A DNA stretch of 64,000 bases from Aquibium sp. ELW1220 (GCF_030398385.1 NZ_JAOAOQ010000025.1:23553-87552), one strand, 5' to 3'. Numbered from the stretch's first letter, positions 16,638 to 25,440 are shown. Numbers and translations are program-made. Notes: generated by a model not told the origin, from the sequence alone.

Positions 16638-18857
16638 TCACGACCGCGGGATCGTCCGGACCGGGAAGATCGTGACCGAACCGCGCTGCCTCTTTTCGGC
16701 CCGGCTCGACGACGGCTTGGCCGCCCGCGTGTCCATGGCCGCCCCCATCGCGTCGAACAGGTCGGCGACGCTCCGGGGCGCCGGGCCGCGGGTCATCGAC
16801 CGCAGGCCGGCCTGTTCCAGATAGGAGAGGTCGAGCGTCGCCTTCAGCGGCACCACTTCCGACGCCACCGCCACCATCAGTTCCTTGCCGTAGGCGCCCT
16901 CGGTGAACTCGATGAACTCGTCTTCGAAGGTCGCCGAGGGCTGCAGCCGCTCCTGGCCCATGAAGGTGATGGAATAGTCGCTGCCGATGTAGAGCACGTT
17001 GATGTCGACAGCCGCGCCGCTGTTGTTGGTGGCTTTCACGTGCACGCGGTCACCGGGCTGGCCGACCGACAGGCTGGTCGTCTCGATCGGCATCTCCTCG
17101 CCGGTGCCCTGGCGGCGCAGCGTGAAGGTGATGTCGACCTCCTGAGGACCGTAATCGGACCCCTGGCCGATGCGGGCGAGGTTGGTCGCGCGGTAGATGC
17201 GAAGGAGATACTGGCCGATCGCGTCGCCGATGGCGTCGACGTCGTTGCTCTCCATCGTGATCGAGGGCGGTCGACGCCCCTCCTCCAGCGACAGCTCGCC
17301 CGATTCCGGCAGGAACCAGAGCGTCGGGAGCGTGCTGGCGCCGATGGGGGCGTTCTCGACCTCGGCTTCCGCGATGACGGCGAGGCGGAGATCCGCGGCC
17401 GCGCCCGGCTCGACCAGCGCGATCCGCATCGGCCGCGATTCGTCGGCGGCGAGGTCGTCGAGCATCTCGTTGACCATCGCTACACGCTCCGGATGGGACT
17501 CCGAGGGAGCCGGGCGCGCGACGGTAAGGGTGAAGTCGAAGCTGGTCTCGACCAGACGGGCATAGGCGCCGGCGGGAAGGTCGCCCAGCGTCTTCACCCT
17601 GAGGCTCGTCGCCTGCGGCTCGGCCGGCGCCAGGGCCGCCTCGACCGCGGCGGCTTCCGGCTCTTCGGGCGCCGGTGCCATGACCAGCCGGCTGGAGAAA
17701 TTGTCGGCGCTCTTCACCTCGAGGAAGCCGATCGCCTTGTCCAGCGTGTCGCCGGCCTTTTCCATGACCGCGAGGCGCGTGCCGGGCACCAGGCCGTTGA
17801 GCAGGCCGCCGGCGATGGTGACGCCGCTGCCGGCGAGTTTGACCGGCCATTGCGGAATGAACTCGTCCATCTCCAGGCCGAAGACGGGGGTATCGAGGTC
17901 GCCCTCGAAGAGCGGGGTCGTGGAGGTGCGGTTGATCGAGGCGTAGTGCTGGAGCACGCCCTCGGCGAGCTGGCGGTAGGTGACCGACGGGTTTTCCGAC
18001 AGGCGCGAGAAGATGGTGTGCGTGAACAGGCCGTATTTCGCCGCACCTTCCGCGCCCTTCGGCAGCGGCATCTCGGGCGTCGTCTCGTTGGTCTGCGCGG
18101 CGAAGAAGGCGACCATGCCGCCCTTGCGGGTCGACGCCGCGGTGGTCGGCCCGGTCTCGACGGGTGCCTCGCGGGCGAGCACGTCGCGCGTCGACCCGCC
18201 CTCGTAGAGGATCTCGGCCGGCATGCCTACCATTTCGGGATCGATCTTTCGTTCCTGGACATCGTCGCCGGGGGCGGCGCGGGTCGCCGTGCCGGAATGG
18301 CAGGAATCGAAGACCACCCAGACGAAGGCGCCCTTGTCGCGGATGCGCTCGATGGCCGCGCCGACGGCGTCGTCGACGAGGACGTTCGGCATGCCCTTCG
18401 TGCGGTCGACCCAGCGGCCGGTGTCCTTGGGCAGGAAGATCTCGTCCAGGCCGTCGGTCTCGGTCGAGGGATCCGCCGCCGTCTGCTGGAAGCCGTGGCC
18501 CGAGAACTGCAGATAGAGGAAGTCGCCCGCCTCCGCCTTCTGCGCCATCGCGTCGAGCGTCTCGACGATCGATGCCAGCGTCGGCTCGCGGCCGCCCTCC
18601 ACCTCGTCGGCGAGGACCGCGACGTTGGCAGGTTCGAAGGGGACGCGCGACTGGTTGAGGAGGTAGTCGCGGACCATCAGCGCATCGTTGCGCGGCCCGA
18701 CGAGCCAGGTGCTGCGCGGAAGCTGCGGATACTCCGTCACGCCGACCACGACCGCGTAATTGGTGCGCGCCAGCGCGCTGCCAGCCCATGGTCCGACCAG
18801 CGACGCAGCGAAAGCCACGCCCGCGAGAAGCGCCTTCGCGCCAGGTCCATACGTCAT
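16638..18857 (-). CDS. Exported caspase-like peptidase (C14, orthocaspase type)
   Basis: A 739-aa protein with a signal peptide (cut near SALA, residue 30) directly followed by the caspase domain (about 32-330). The dyad is His121 (FSGHGFQ) and Cys186 (FDSCHSGT), each in the canonical context. The p10-like part includes LFTHTIFSRL. The C-terminal ~400 residues contain a DUF4384-like domain near 590-680 (GDRVHVKATNNSGAAVDINV). It is the first gene of the minus-strand caspase run. The 147-bp region upstream to the MCP-like gene should hold the promoter. Like the second caspase it is predicted outside the cytoplasm, unlike most bacterial immune caspases. Confidence 0.9.
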   Translation of the reverse strand: MTYGPGAKALLAGVAFAASLVGPWAGSALARTNYAVVVGVTEYPQLPRSTWLVGPRNDALMVRDYLLNQSRVPFEPANVAVLADEVEGGREPTLASIVETLDAMAQKAEAGDFLYLQFSGHGFQQTAADPSTETDGLDEIFLPKDTGRWVDRTKGMPNVLVDDAVGAAIERIRDKGAFVWVVFDSCHSGTATRAAPGDDVQERKIDPEMVGMPAEILYEGGSTRDVLAREAPVETGPTTAASTRKGGMVAFFAAQTNETTPEMPLPKGAEGAAKYGLFTHTIFSRLSENPSVTYRQLAEGVLQHYASINRTSTTPLFEGDLDTPVFGLEMDEFIPQWPVKLAGSGVTIAGGLLNGLVPGTRLAVMEKAGDTLDKAIGFLEVKSADNFSSRLVMAPAPEEPEAAAVEAALAPAEPQATSLRVKTLGDLPAGAYARLVETSFDFTLTVARPAPSESHPERVAMVNEMLDDLAADESRPMRIALVEPGAAADLRLAVIAEAEVENAPIGASTLPTLWFLPESGELSLEEGRRPPSITMESNDVDAIGDAIGQYLLRIYRATNLARIGQGSDYGPQEVDITFTLRRQGTGEEMPIETTSLSVGQPGDRVHVKATNNSGAAVDINVLYIGSDYSITFMGQERLQPSATFEDEFIEFTEGAYGKELMVAVASEVVPLKATLDLSYLEQAGLRSMTRGPAPRSVADLFDAMGAAMDTRAAKPSSSRAEKRQRGSVTIFPVRTIPRS

Positions 18858-19003
18858 GCCGTCATACTCCCAATCCCATTGCCTTGCCCCAACGTTACCA
18901 TTGGTGTTTCCAAAATGGGGCTGTTTTTAGGAGTATGGGCAATGCCGGCCGCAGGACGACCGGAGACTGGCGGGAACGACGCCAAGGAACGCGGGTCGGT
19001 CGT

Positions 19004-20452
19004 TCAGTTCTCCGGCTTGTAGCCCATCCGGAAACCGCCCCAATGTCTGCCGCGCACGAAGATCGGCGCGGAGATGTCCTTCATCAGGACATAATTGCCG
19101 CCGCCCATGTCGCGCCGATAGGTCTGCAGCAGGAAGGGCCGCGTGTTGCGTCCGGCGCCGAGACCGGTGCGGTCGCCGAAGATGCGGTGATTGCGGCAGT
19201 TGGCGGCGTTCCACACCGGATCGTCGCCCTGCGGCTGCGAATAGACGAGGTTGTGGGTGGGCAGGTAGCCGTTGCGGTCGATCGCGGCGCAGAAGACGAT
19301 GCGGTCGTTCAGCTTCAGCACCGGCTCCTGCAGCGGCGGAAGCACCCGGTCGGTGAAGGCGGTGAACCGCGTCAGGACCTGCTCCGGATTGGTGCGCGGG
19401 ACGGGACGATAATCCTCGTCGAAGAGGTCGCTCAAGGCGATCTGGCCCGTATCGACCGCCGTTTCGAACAGCGCCGTGACCTCCGACGCCTTCTCGCGCA
19501 CGAGATCGATGAAGAAGGTGTCGGGCGTCTCGATGCCGGATTCGGCGATGAAAAGGATCAGGTTCTCGGAGATGTCGAGGATGGCGGTCGAGCTGTGGCC
19601 GGCATCGTCAAGCTTCGCGTGGCAATCCTTCGCCATGCCGACCAGCTTGCGCAGTTCGTCGCGGACGTTGGAGCTGGAGCGGATATTCGACTGCACCGGG
19701 TCGGACATGCCGACGATGCGGTCGGTCAGCGTCTCCACGCTGGTGACGAGCGACTGGATGGTGCGCGTGGTGTCCGCCGCCTGGCCGGAGGCCTCCATGG
19801 CCGCCTGAGCGGTCACGGCGCTGCGCCTGGACTGGGAGAAGAGTTCGTCCAGCGTGCCTTCCAGCGAGCCGAGGCTGACCTCGTTCTGCTTGGCGAACAT
19901 GCCGATCTGGTCGGCCAGAGCCTTGACCGCCGCGCCGATGACGGCGAACCCCTTTCCGGCATCGCCGAGGCGGGCAGCTTCGATCGACGCGTTCAGGGCG
20001 ACGAGCTGGGTTTCGCGCGCAATCTCGTTGATCGAGGCACTGGCCGAGCTCACCTGGCGGATGGTCTCGGAGACACGGGCCAGCGATTCGGTGAAGGTGA
20101 GCACGCCCTTGCTCAGCGCTTCGAGCTGCTCGACGGAGTTGCCGATCGTCCTGGCGACGGTATCGGCGCTCTCGGACAGCACGGCGCGGGTGGCCTCGGC
20201 GGAGGACTTCGCCACGTCCATGCTCTCGGCGAGCCGCCTGTTGGCCTCCCCGGTCTGCCGGGCGGAAGCGACGACGGCGCGCAGCGAGTCTTCCTGCGCG
20301 CGGCCGAGCTTGACCATGTCCTCGACGAGACCGGCGATGCCTGCGATCTCGAGACCCAGCCGGCTGGCGCGCGGCCCGATGTCGGAGATGTCGGTCGCCA
20401 TCGGTGATGCGACGGCCCGCTCCGGCTCGATGGCGAAAGTAACGGCGTTCAT
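19004..20452 (-). CDS. Soluble methyl-accepting-type signalling protein
   Basis: A 482-aa protein with no membrane segment. Residues ~40-320 are a long helical MCP-type domain containing the hallmark hairpin-tip region ([20 protein letters not shown]). The C-terminal part (about 370-482) is a PAS/Cache-like sensor with conserved [10 protein letters not shown] and a HWGGFRMGY end. The order, signalling domain first and sensor last, matches cytoplasmic receptors that couple to CheA arrays or other kinases. GGGGAG precedes the ATG. It is divergent from zur. The ligand is unknown. Confidence 0.85.
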   Translation of the reverse strand: MNAVTFAIEPERAVASPMATDISDIGPRASRLGLEIAGIAGLVEDMVKLGRAQEDSLRAVVASARQTGEANRRLAESMDVAKSSAEATRAVLSESADTVARTIGNSVEQLEALSKGVLTFTESLARVSETIRQVSSASASINEIARETQLVALNASIEAARLGDAGKGFAVIGAAVKALADQIGMFAKQNEVSLGSLEGTLDELFSQSRRSAVTAQAAMEASGQAADTTRTIQSLVTSVETLTDRIVGMSDPVQSNIRSSSNVRDELRKLVGMAKDCHAKLDDAGHSSTAILDISENLILFIAESGIETPDTFFIDLVREKASEVTALFETAVDTGQIALSDLFDEDYRPVPRTNPEQVLTRFTAFTDRVLPPLQEPVLKLNDRIVFCAAIDRNGYLPTHNLVYSQPQGDDPVWNAANCRNHRIFGDRTGLGAGRNTRPFLLQTYRRDMGGGNYVLMKDISAPIFVRGRHWGGFRMGYKPEN

Positions 20453-20673
20453 GGAAGCTCCCCGGCGATTACGGAAAGTTGTACAACCACCGGACTTTCG
20501 GAAACGTTAACCCTGATTGCAGCGCATGCGATCGTCCGTACCGGCCCCGCCCGAACGCACGGCGGCGATCGTGGCCCGCGGCATCCGGCGCGGGCTTGCG
20601 GAGCGTCCGCGGCTGGCGCAAAAGGGTCGAAATGCCGGTCGGGCTCATCGCGCCTGCGCCGGCAAGGAACAGG

Positions 20674-21087
20674 ATGCGCCGAATGAACGACAGGAGCACG
20701 CTGACCCGCAACCAGCAGCTCGTGCTGGAGAAGCTGGAAGCCGCGCGCGGTCCGGTGAGCGCCTATGCGCTGCTCGACGGCCTGCGCGGCGAGGGTTTCC
20801 GCGCGCCGCTGCAGGTCTACCGGGCGCTCGACAGGCTGACCAAGGCGGGGCTGGTGCACCGACTCGAGAGCCTGAATTCGTTCGTGGCGTGCTCGGAGCA
20901 CCACCACCACGCCGATTCCCTGACGGCCTTCGCGATCTGCGAAAAATGCGGCCAGGTGGCGGAACTCGCCGACCCGTCGATCGGCAAGCAGCTGGGCGAC
21001 TGGGTGTCCGGCACAGGCTTCCGGGCGAGCCGCGCGGTGATCGAGTTCCGCGGGCTCTGCAAGGACTGCGCGGCCGCGGACAGCTGA
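20674..21087 (+). CDS. zur: Zinc uptake regulator Zur (Fur family)
   Basis: A 137-aa Fur-family repressor. The N-terminal winged helix (about 10-80) is followed by EHHHHAD at about 75-80 and the structural zinc site CEKCG...CKDC near 90 and 130. The HHHH and paired CxxC pattern and short length fit alphaproteobacterial Zur better than Fur or Mur. AAGGAA (20664-20669) supports ATG 20674; an in-frame ATG at 20683 is the alternative. By family knowledge it represses znuABC when zinc is sufficient; those genes are not in the window. A perfect GTTGTACAAC palindrome (20478-20487) lies in the shared upstream region. Confidence 0.9.
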   Translation: MRRMNDRSTLTRNQQLVLEKLEAARGPVSAYALLDGLRGEGFRAPLQVYRALDRLTKAGLVHRLESLNSFVACSEHHHHADSLTAFAICEKCGQVAELADPSIGKQLGDWVSGTGFRASRAVIEFRGLCKDCAAADS

Positions 21088-21121
21088 TCACCGCGGCGAC
21101 CGTGCCGCCGGACCGTCGCCT

Positions 21122-21391
21122 TCAGCAGGCGACGGCGAGCCGCTTGTCGTCGTTCGGGATCTGGATGTCGATCTCGAGCGTCGAGGTGGTCTTGCCGCGG
21201 TCCATCGTGATCTGCACCTGGTCCTGGTCGATCTGGATGTGCCTGCCGATGACGGCCATGATCTCCTCGCGCAAGATCGCGACGAGATCGGGCTTGTTGC
21301 GGTTGTTGCGCTCGTAGGCGAGCAACAGCTGCAGGCGTTCGCGCGCGACAGGCGCGCTGGCACGGCGCTTGAAGAGCGATAGGAGTGTCAT
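21122..21391 (-). CDS. minE: Cell division topological specificity factor MinE
   Basis: An 89-aa protein that stimulates MinD ATPase and drives pole-to-pole oscillation so the Z ring forms at midcell. The N-terminal SLFKRR is the amphipathic membrane-targeting segment, and RLQLLLAYERNN near residue 20 is the MinD-contact helix. The ATG overlaps the minD stop (ATGA). It converges on zur with a 34-bp gap. Confidence 0.97.
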   Translation of the reverse strand: MTLLSLFKRRASAPVARERLQLLLAYERNNRNKPDLVAILREEIMAVIGRHIQIDQDQVQITMDRGKTTSTLEIDIQIPNDDKRLAVAC

Positions 21392-22203
21392 GCCGCCTTC
21401 CTTCTGAACAGCCGGTCGAAGAGTCCCCGCTTGTCGAACGGAAGCACGACCGGGAGGTTTTCGCCCTCGAGGCGGCGTGCCGCGTCCATGTAGGCCTTGG
21501 CGGCCGGGTTGGTGGGTTCGTTGAGCGTCACCGGCGCGCCGACGTTGGAGGCGCGCAGCACGCCCTGGCTTTCCGGAATGATGCCGAGCAGCGGCACCGA
21601 CAGGATTTCGAGAACGTCGTCGATGGCAAGCATTTCGCCACGCGCGGCGCGTTCGGCATCGTAGCGCGTGACCAGCACGTGCTTCTTCAGCTCCTCGCCG
21701 CGTTCGGCCTTCATCGTCTTGGAATCGAGCAGGCCGATGATGCGGTCGGAGTCACGCACCGAGCTGACTTCCGGATTGGTGATGATGACCGCCTCGTCGG
21801 CGAAGCGCATGGCGAGCTGGGCGCCGCGCTCGATGCCGGCCGGGCTGTCGCACAGGACGTAGTCGAAGACCTGGTTCAGACGCGCGATGACGTCGGCCAC
21901 GCCCTCCTCGGTCAGCGCGTCCTTGTCGCGGGTCTGGGAGGCGGCAAGCAGGAACAGCGTGTCGATGCGCTTGTCGCGGATCAACGCCTGCGAGAGCTTA
22001 GCGTGCCCCTGGATGACGTTGACGAGGTCGAAGACCACCCGGCGCTCGGCGCCCATGACGAGATCGAGGTTGCGCAGACCGACGTCGAAGTCGACGAGGG
22101 CGACGCGCTTGCCGGTCTGTGCGAGCGCGGCACCCAGAGCCGCCGTCGAGGTCGTCTTCCCGACGCCCCCCTTGCCCGACGTGACCACTATTACCTTGCC
22201 CAT
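21388..22203 (-). CDS. minD: Septum site-determining ATPase MinD
   Basis: A 271-aa membrane-cycling ATPase that recruits MinC. The deviant Walker A GKGGVGKTT has Lys11 and Lys16. DSPAGIERGA lies at about 120, and the basic, hydrophobic C-terminal amphipathic helix (FDRLFRR) is the membrane-targeting sequence. It is the middle gene of minC-minD-minE, 22 bp after minC. Full length for the family. Confidence 0.98.
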   Translation of the reverse strand: MGKVIVVTSGKGGVGKTTSTAALGAALAQTGKRVALVDFDVGLRNLDLVMGAERRVVFDLVNVIQGHAKLSQALIRDKRIDTLFLLAASQTRDKDALTEEGVADVIARLNQVFDYVLCDSPAGIERGAQLAMRFADEAVIITNPEVSSVRDSDRIIGLLDSKTMKAERGEELKKHVLVTRYDAERAARGEMLAIDDVLEILSVPLLGIIPESQGVLRASNVGAPVTLNEPTNPAAKAYMDAARRLEGENLPVVLPFDKRGLFDRLFRRKAA

Positions 22204-22225
22204 TTCGGAGGTTCTCCAGTCCTGA

Positions 22226-22960
22226 CTATTTGAGGGGTGCGACGACGAGCGCGCCGCCGTCGAGGAAGGCCTGGACCGCTGCGCCACGGTGCCCGGGTTC
22301 CATGTCCTCGGCGGTGCGGTACCAGCCATTGACCGCGACGAGCTCGGCCTCGTTGCGGCGGCAGAAGATGCGGGCCTGGTCGTTGCCATCGGCGCCCGCG
22401 AGTGCGCGTCCGCGCAGCGTCCCGTAGACGTGGATCGAGCCGGAAGCGACGATTTCGGAGCCCCAGGAAACGTCGCCGAGGACGATGACGTCGCCGTCCA
22501 TGTGCACGATGGAACTGCCGGAACGGACCGGCGTGTCGACCGTCAGCGTCCTGCCGGACTTCGCCTGAACGGGCTTCTGCCCGGCGGCCGGCTCGGCCTC
22601 GGCGGACGGAGGCGCAGCGCGGGCGAGGAGGCCGTCGAGCGTGGCCTCGCGGGCGCCCGTCAGGAGCGGTGGCAGGTCGTTGCCCGCCGCGCCGACCTCG
22701 ATGCCCTCGATGGCATAGACGCGGATGCCGCGCGCAGCGAGCGCCGCGACGAGCGCCACGACGTCGTCGGTCGCTGGCTTCAGGGCGGCGAGATCGAGCA
22801 CGACCGGGCGGCCGGCGAAGAAGCCCGGCGAGTTCTCGATCCAGCGGTCGAGGCCGTCGATCCATTCGCCGAGCGGCGCTTCGGGCGCCAGCGCGAAGGC
22901 CACGAAGGACCGGGCGCGGAAGCGGATGGCTTTCTTTTCGATAGGGGCGGCGCTGGTCAC
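22226..22960 (-). CDS. minC: Septum formation inhibitor MinC
   Basis: A 244-aa inhibitor of FtsZ polymerisation. The N-terminal FtsZ-binding domain is about 1-110. A Pro/Ala/Glu-rich linker (about 113-140) leads to the C-terminal beta-helix (about 145-244) with the MinD-binding RSGSSIVHMDGDVIVLGDV region and its glycine-rich GTLRGRALAG turn. It is the first gene of minCDE and lies 45 bp downstream of a CtrA-type box. Confidence 0.95.
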   Translation of the reverse strand: MTSAAPIEKKAIRFRARSFVAFALAPEAPLGEWIDGLDRWIENSPGFFAGRPVVLDLAALKPATDDVVALVAALAARGIRVYAIEGIEVGAAGNDLPPLLTGAREATLDGLLARAAPPSAEAEPAAGQKPVQAKSGRTLTVDTPVRSGSSIVHMDGDVIVLGDVSWGSEIVASGSIHVYGTLRGRALAGADGNDQARIFCRRNEAELVAVNGWYRTAEDMEPGHRGAAVQAFLDGGALVVAPLK

Positions 22961-23004
22961 CGAGTCGATTCCTTACTGACCGTTAAGGAATGGAGCCGCC
23001 GTGG

Positions 23005-23019
23005 TTAACAAGTGGTTAA
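23005..23019. promoter_or_regulatory. CtrA-type box upstream of minC
   Basis: TTAACAAGTGGTTAA matches TTAA-N7-TTAA exactly; on the minus strand it also reads TTAACC then TTAAC. It lies 45-59 bp before the minC start. CtrA control of minCDE is reported in Sinorhizobium and Brucella, so the site is credible. A further TTAA at 22983 lacks the spacing. Confidence 0.7.
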
Positions 23020-23184
23020 CGCGAGGGGGGAGCAGCACGCAGATGCGGCTGCCGGGGGCCTGATCCAACGGCAGGGCCTGCTCGCACCGCTCGCGGAGCG
23101 GAAGATTCGCGGCACGGGCCAAACGAGGCGGATGGCATCCACCGGCCTTTCGGGGTGCCATGAACATTGAGGACTTGATTACAA

Positions 23185-23198
23185 ACCAACTGGTCGGT
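23185..23198. promoter_or_regulatory. Probable TetR-family operator
   Basis: ACCAACTGGTCGGT is an imperfect palindrome of the ACCGAC-N2-GTCGGT kind bound by many AcrR/NemR-like TetR proteins. It lies 34 bp before the proposed start of the adjacent TetR gene, so it likely mediates autoregulation. Confidence 0.6.
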
Positions 23199-23232
23199 AT
23201 TAAACACGGGACTTGTCCGACGGAGGTTCCCC

Positions 23233-23889
23233 CTGGCCCGCCCCGCAAACCCGCAAACGCGCACGCGCCTGCTCGAGGCCGCGACGAACGTCATCCGCGC
23301 GCAGGGCTTTGCGGCGACGACGGTTGACGACATCTGCAGGGCGGCCGGGCTGTCGAAGGGTTCGTTCTTCCACCATTTTTCCTCGAAGGAGGATCTGGCG
23401 ATCGGCGCCGCGCAGCACTGGGCGGAGATGACAGGCGCACTCTTCGCGGCTGCGGACTACCACGCGCCCGCCGACCCGCTCGACCGGCTGCTCGCCTATG
23501 TCGACCTGCGGCGGGATCTCGTCCAGGGGACGCTGCCGGAGTTCACCTGCCTCGTCGGGACCATGGCGCAGGAAGCCTACGAGACCGCACCGGACATTCG
23601 CGAAGCCTGCTGGGCGAGCATCCACGGCCATGCCGGGACGCTGGTGGCCGACATCCAGGCGGCGATCGACGACCGCGGGCTGTCGCCCGACTGGACCGCC
23701 GAAAGTCTGGCGCTGCACACCCAGGCGGTGATCCAGGGCGGCTTCATCCTGGCCAAGGCGAGCGGCGAGACGCGGCATGCGATCGAGGCGATCGACCATC
23801 TCAGGCGCTACATCGAATGCCTGTTCGGCGTTCGCCCGCAGAGCGGGAACGGCATCAACGACGGGAAAAAGGAAGGAACGAACCCATGA
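23233..23889 (+). CDS. TetR/AcrR-family transcriptional regulator, apparent CTG start
   Basis: A 218-aa regulator. The HTH (about 10-50) contains TTVDDICRAAGLSKGSFFHHF, the typical TetR helices 2-4, followed by a C-terminal ligand domain with a TMAQEAYETAP segment common in this subfamily. No ATG, GTG or TTG in this frame lies between an upstream TGA (23176) and the HTH. CTG 23233 sits seven bases after GGAGG (23222-23226) and would give a normal N-terminus. It heads an operon: its stop overlaps the SRPBCC start (ATGA). It probably controls that operon in response to an electrophile or aromatic compound (inference). Confidence 0.85.
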   Translation: MARPANPQTRTRLLEAATNVIRAQGFAATTVDDICRAAGLSKGSFFHHFSSKEDLAIGAAQHWAEMTGALFAAADYHAPADPLDRLLAYVDLRRDLVQGTLPEFTCLVGTMAQEAYETAPDIREACWASIHGHAGTLVADIQAAIDDRGLSPDWTAESLALHTQAVIQGGFILAKASGETRHAIEAIDHLRRYIECLFGVRPQSGNGINDGKKEGTNP

Positions 23890-24353
23890 CCACCGAACCG
23901 AAACACGTGCTCACGCTGAAGCGTGTCATCGACGCCCCCGTTGCCGCGCTCTGGCGCTGCTGGACCGAGCCTGACCTGCTGAACCAGTGGTTCTGCCCCA
24001 AGCCCTGGTACGTGACCGACAGCCGCGTGGACCTCAGGCCCGGCGGCGAGAGCTTCAACGTCATGAACGGGCCGAACGGCGAGCGCTTCGAGAATCGCGG
24101 CGTCTATCTCGATGTGGTGCCGCAGGAGCGGCTGGTCTTCACCGACGCCTTCCTGCCTGGATGGATCCCCTCCGACCGGCCCTTCATGGTCGGCGAGGTG
24201 CTGTTCGAGGATGCAGGCGACGGCCGCACGACCTACACCGCCCGCGCCATGCACTGGTCGGAGGAGACCATGAAGGAACACGAGGCGATGGGTTTTCACG
24301 AGGGGTGGGGCAAGGCCGCCGACCAGCTCGCGGAACTGGCAAAGACACTCTGA
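23886..24353 (+). CDS. SRPBCC/AHSA1-domain protein
   Basis: A 155-aa small-ligand-binding protein of the START/AHSA1 superfamily. Visible family marks are the N-terminal RVIDAPVAALWRCWTEPDLL and the core GGESFNVMNGPNGE. The C-terminal helix (EGWGKAADQLAELAKTL) typically closes the cavity. The ATG overlaps the tetR stop; AAGGAA is present just upstream. Such genes commonly pair with TetR or ArsR regulators and VOC proteins, as here. The ligand is unknown. Confidence 0.88.
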   Translation: MTTEPKHVLTLKRVIDAPVAALWRCWTEPDLLNQWFCPKPWYVTDSRVDLRPGGESFNVMNGPNGERFENRGVYLDVVPQERLVFTDAFLPGWIPSDRPFMVGEVLFEDAGDGRTTYTARAMHWSEETMKEHEAMGFHEGWGKAADQLAELAKTL

Positions 24354-24371
24354 AACCGGGAGGAGAAACCG

Positions 24372-24794
24372 ATGGAACCGACGATCTACCTGAACTTCAA
24401 GGGCAACTGCCGCGAGGCGATGACCCTCTATGCCGAGACGCTGGGCGGAACCGTGCTCGGCGTCTTCACCAATGCCGAGGCGCCGGCGCCGGAGGAGCGG
24501 ATGCCGGGCGGCGACGACCTGGTCATGAACATGTCGATCCGGCTCGGAAGCGCCACCGTGATGGCGTCCGACGCGCCGGAGGAATGGTACTCGAAGCCGC
24601 AGGGCTTCTCGGTCTCGATCACGCCGACGTCGATGGAGGAGTTCGACCGCATCTACGCGATCCTGGCGAAGGACGCCGAGCGGATCATGATGGCGCCGGC
24701 CGAGACCTTCTGGGCCGACCGCTTCGCCATGTTCACCGACCGCTTCGGCACGCCGTGGATGCTGATCATCGAAGGCTCGAAACGCGCCACCTGA
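24372..24794 (+). CDS. VOC-family protein, PhnB-like (first copy)
   Basis: A 140-aa vicinal-oxygen-chelate fold protein. It opens with YLNFKGNCREAMTLYAETLG, the PhnB/glyoxalase-like signature, and ends with DRFGTPWMLI. Such proteins bind or modify small molecules and are often misnamed 3-demethylubiquinone methyltransferases. GGAGG lies nine bases before the ATG. It is 18 bp after the SRPBCC gene and 10 bp before the second VOC gene. Confidence 0.88.
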   Translation: MEPTIYLNFKGNCREAMTLYAETLGGTVLGVFTNAEAPAPEERMPGGDDLVMNMSIRLGSATVMASDAPEEWYSKPQGFSVSITPTSMEEFDRIYAILAKDAERIMMAPAETFWADRFAMFTDRFGTPWMLIIEGSKRAT

Positions 24795-24804
24795 GGAGGA
24801 CGCC

Positions 24805-25278
24805 ATGACGGAGACCCCCAAGGTCCGCACCTGCCTCTGGTTCGACGACCAGGCGCTGCCGGCGGCCGAGTTCTACTGTGGGCTGATCCCCGGCAGCCGC
24901 ATCGGCCATATCGGCCGGCATGCGGAGGGGCAGCCGATCGCCAAGGCCGGAAAGGTGCTGTCGGTCGAGTTCACGCTGGCCGGCACGCCCTACCAGGCGC
25001 TGAACGGCGGGCCGCACTTCACGCTGAGCGAGGCCGTGTCGATTTCGGTCTCGACTGCGGACCAGGCCGAAACCGACCGGCTGTGGGCGGCACTCACAGC
25101 CGACGGCGGGGCGGAGAGCCGGTGCGGCTGGCTGAAGGACCGCTTCGGCCTGTCGTGGCAGATCGTGCCGAAGCGCGCGGTGGAGCTGTTCACCGGGCCG
25201 CAGAGCGCCAAGGTCTGGCCGGCGCTGATGCAGATGCGGAAGATCGACATCGCGGCGCTGGAGGCGGCGGCGGGGTGA
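24805..25278 (+). CDS. VOC-family protein, PhnB-like (second copy)
   Basis: A 157-aa VOC protein of the 3-dmu-9_3-mt type. Marks are RTCLWFDDQALPAAEFY, the FTLAGTPYQALNGGP segment and GWLKDRFGLSWQIVP. It is not close to the first copy, so a recent duplication is unlikely. It ends the tetR-SRPBCC-VOC-VOC operon. No terminator hairpin with a T-run is seen after it. Substrate unknown. Confidence 0.88.
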   Translation: MTETPKVRTCLWFDDQALPAAEFYCGLIPGSRIGHIGRHAEGQPIAKAGKVLSVEFTLAGTPYQALNGGPHFTLSEAVSISVSTADQAETDRLWAALTADGGAESRCGWLKDRFGLSWQIVPKRAVELFTGPQSAKVWPALMQMRKIDIAALEAAAG

Positions 25279-25351
25279 ACGAACCCGCTTGCCCGTGCGC
25301 GGCGGAGAGGTTGCGGATAACAGCCGTGCGCATCCCAGATCCGCTGAAACG

Positions 25352-25440
25352 CCTATCTTTTGATATGCAGAAAGCGTCAAAATGCATATCAATAGATTGA
25401 CGCTCAAGCGACTCTCGCCTATTTCTTGATAGGCAAGAGT
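25352..25440. promoter_or_regulatory. Operator-like repeats before the Xre-Fic pair
   Basis: Two 14-bp direct copies, CCTATCTTTTGATA (25352-25365) and CCTATTTCTTGATA (25418-25431), differ at two positions. Inverted GATATGC/GCATATC lies at 25362-25368 and 25384-25390. A 12-bp-arm hairpin (25411-25422 with 25429-25440, one mismatch) follows. The AT-rich stretch contrasts with the flanks and probably contains the promoter bound by the antitoxin-like HTH protein. Confidence 0.65.

Noticed and set aside
15102..19022. 1306-codon plus-strand frame
   Set aside because: Antisense to the caspase operon; all real domain signatures are on the minus strand.
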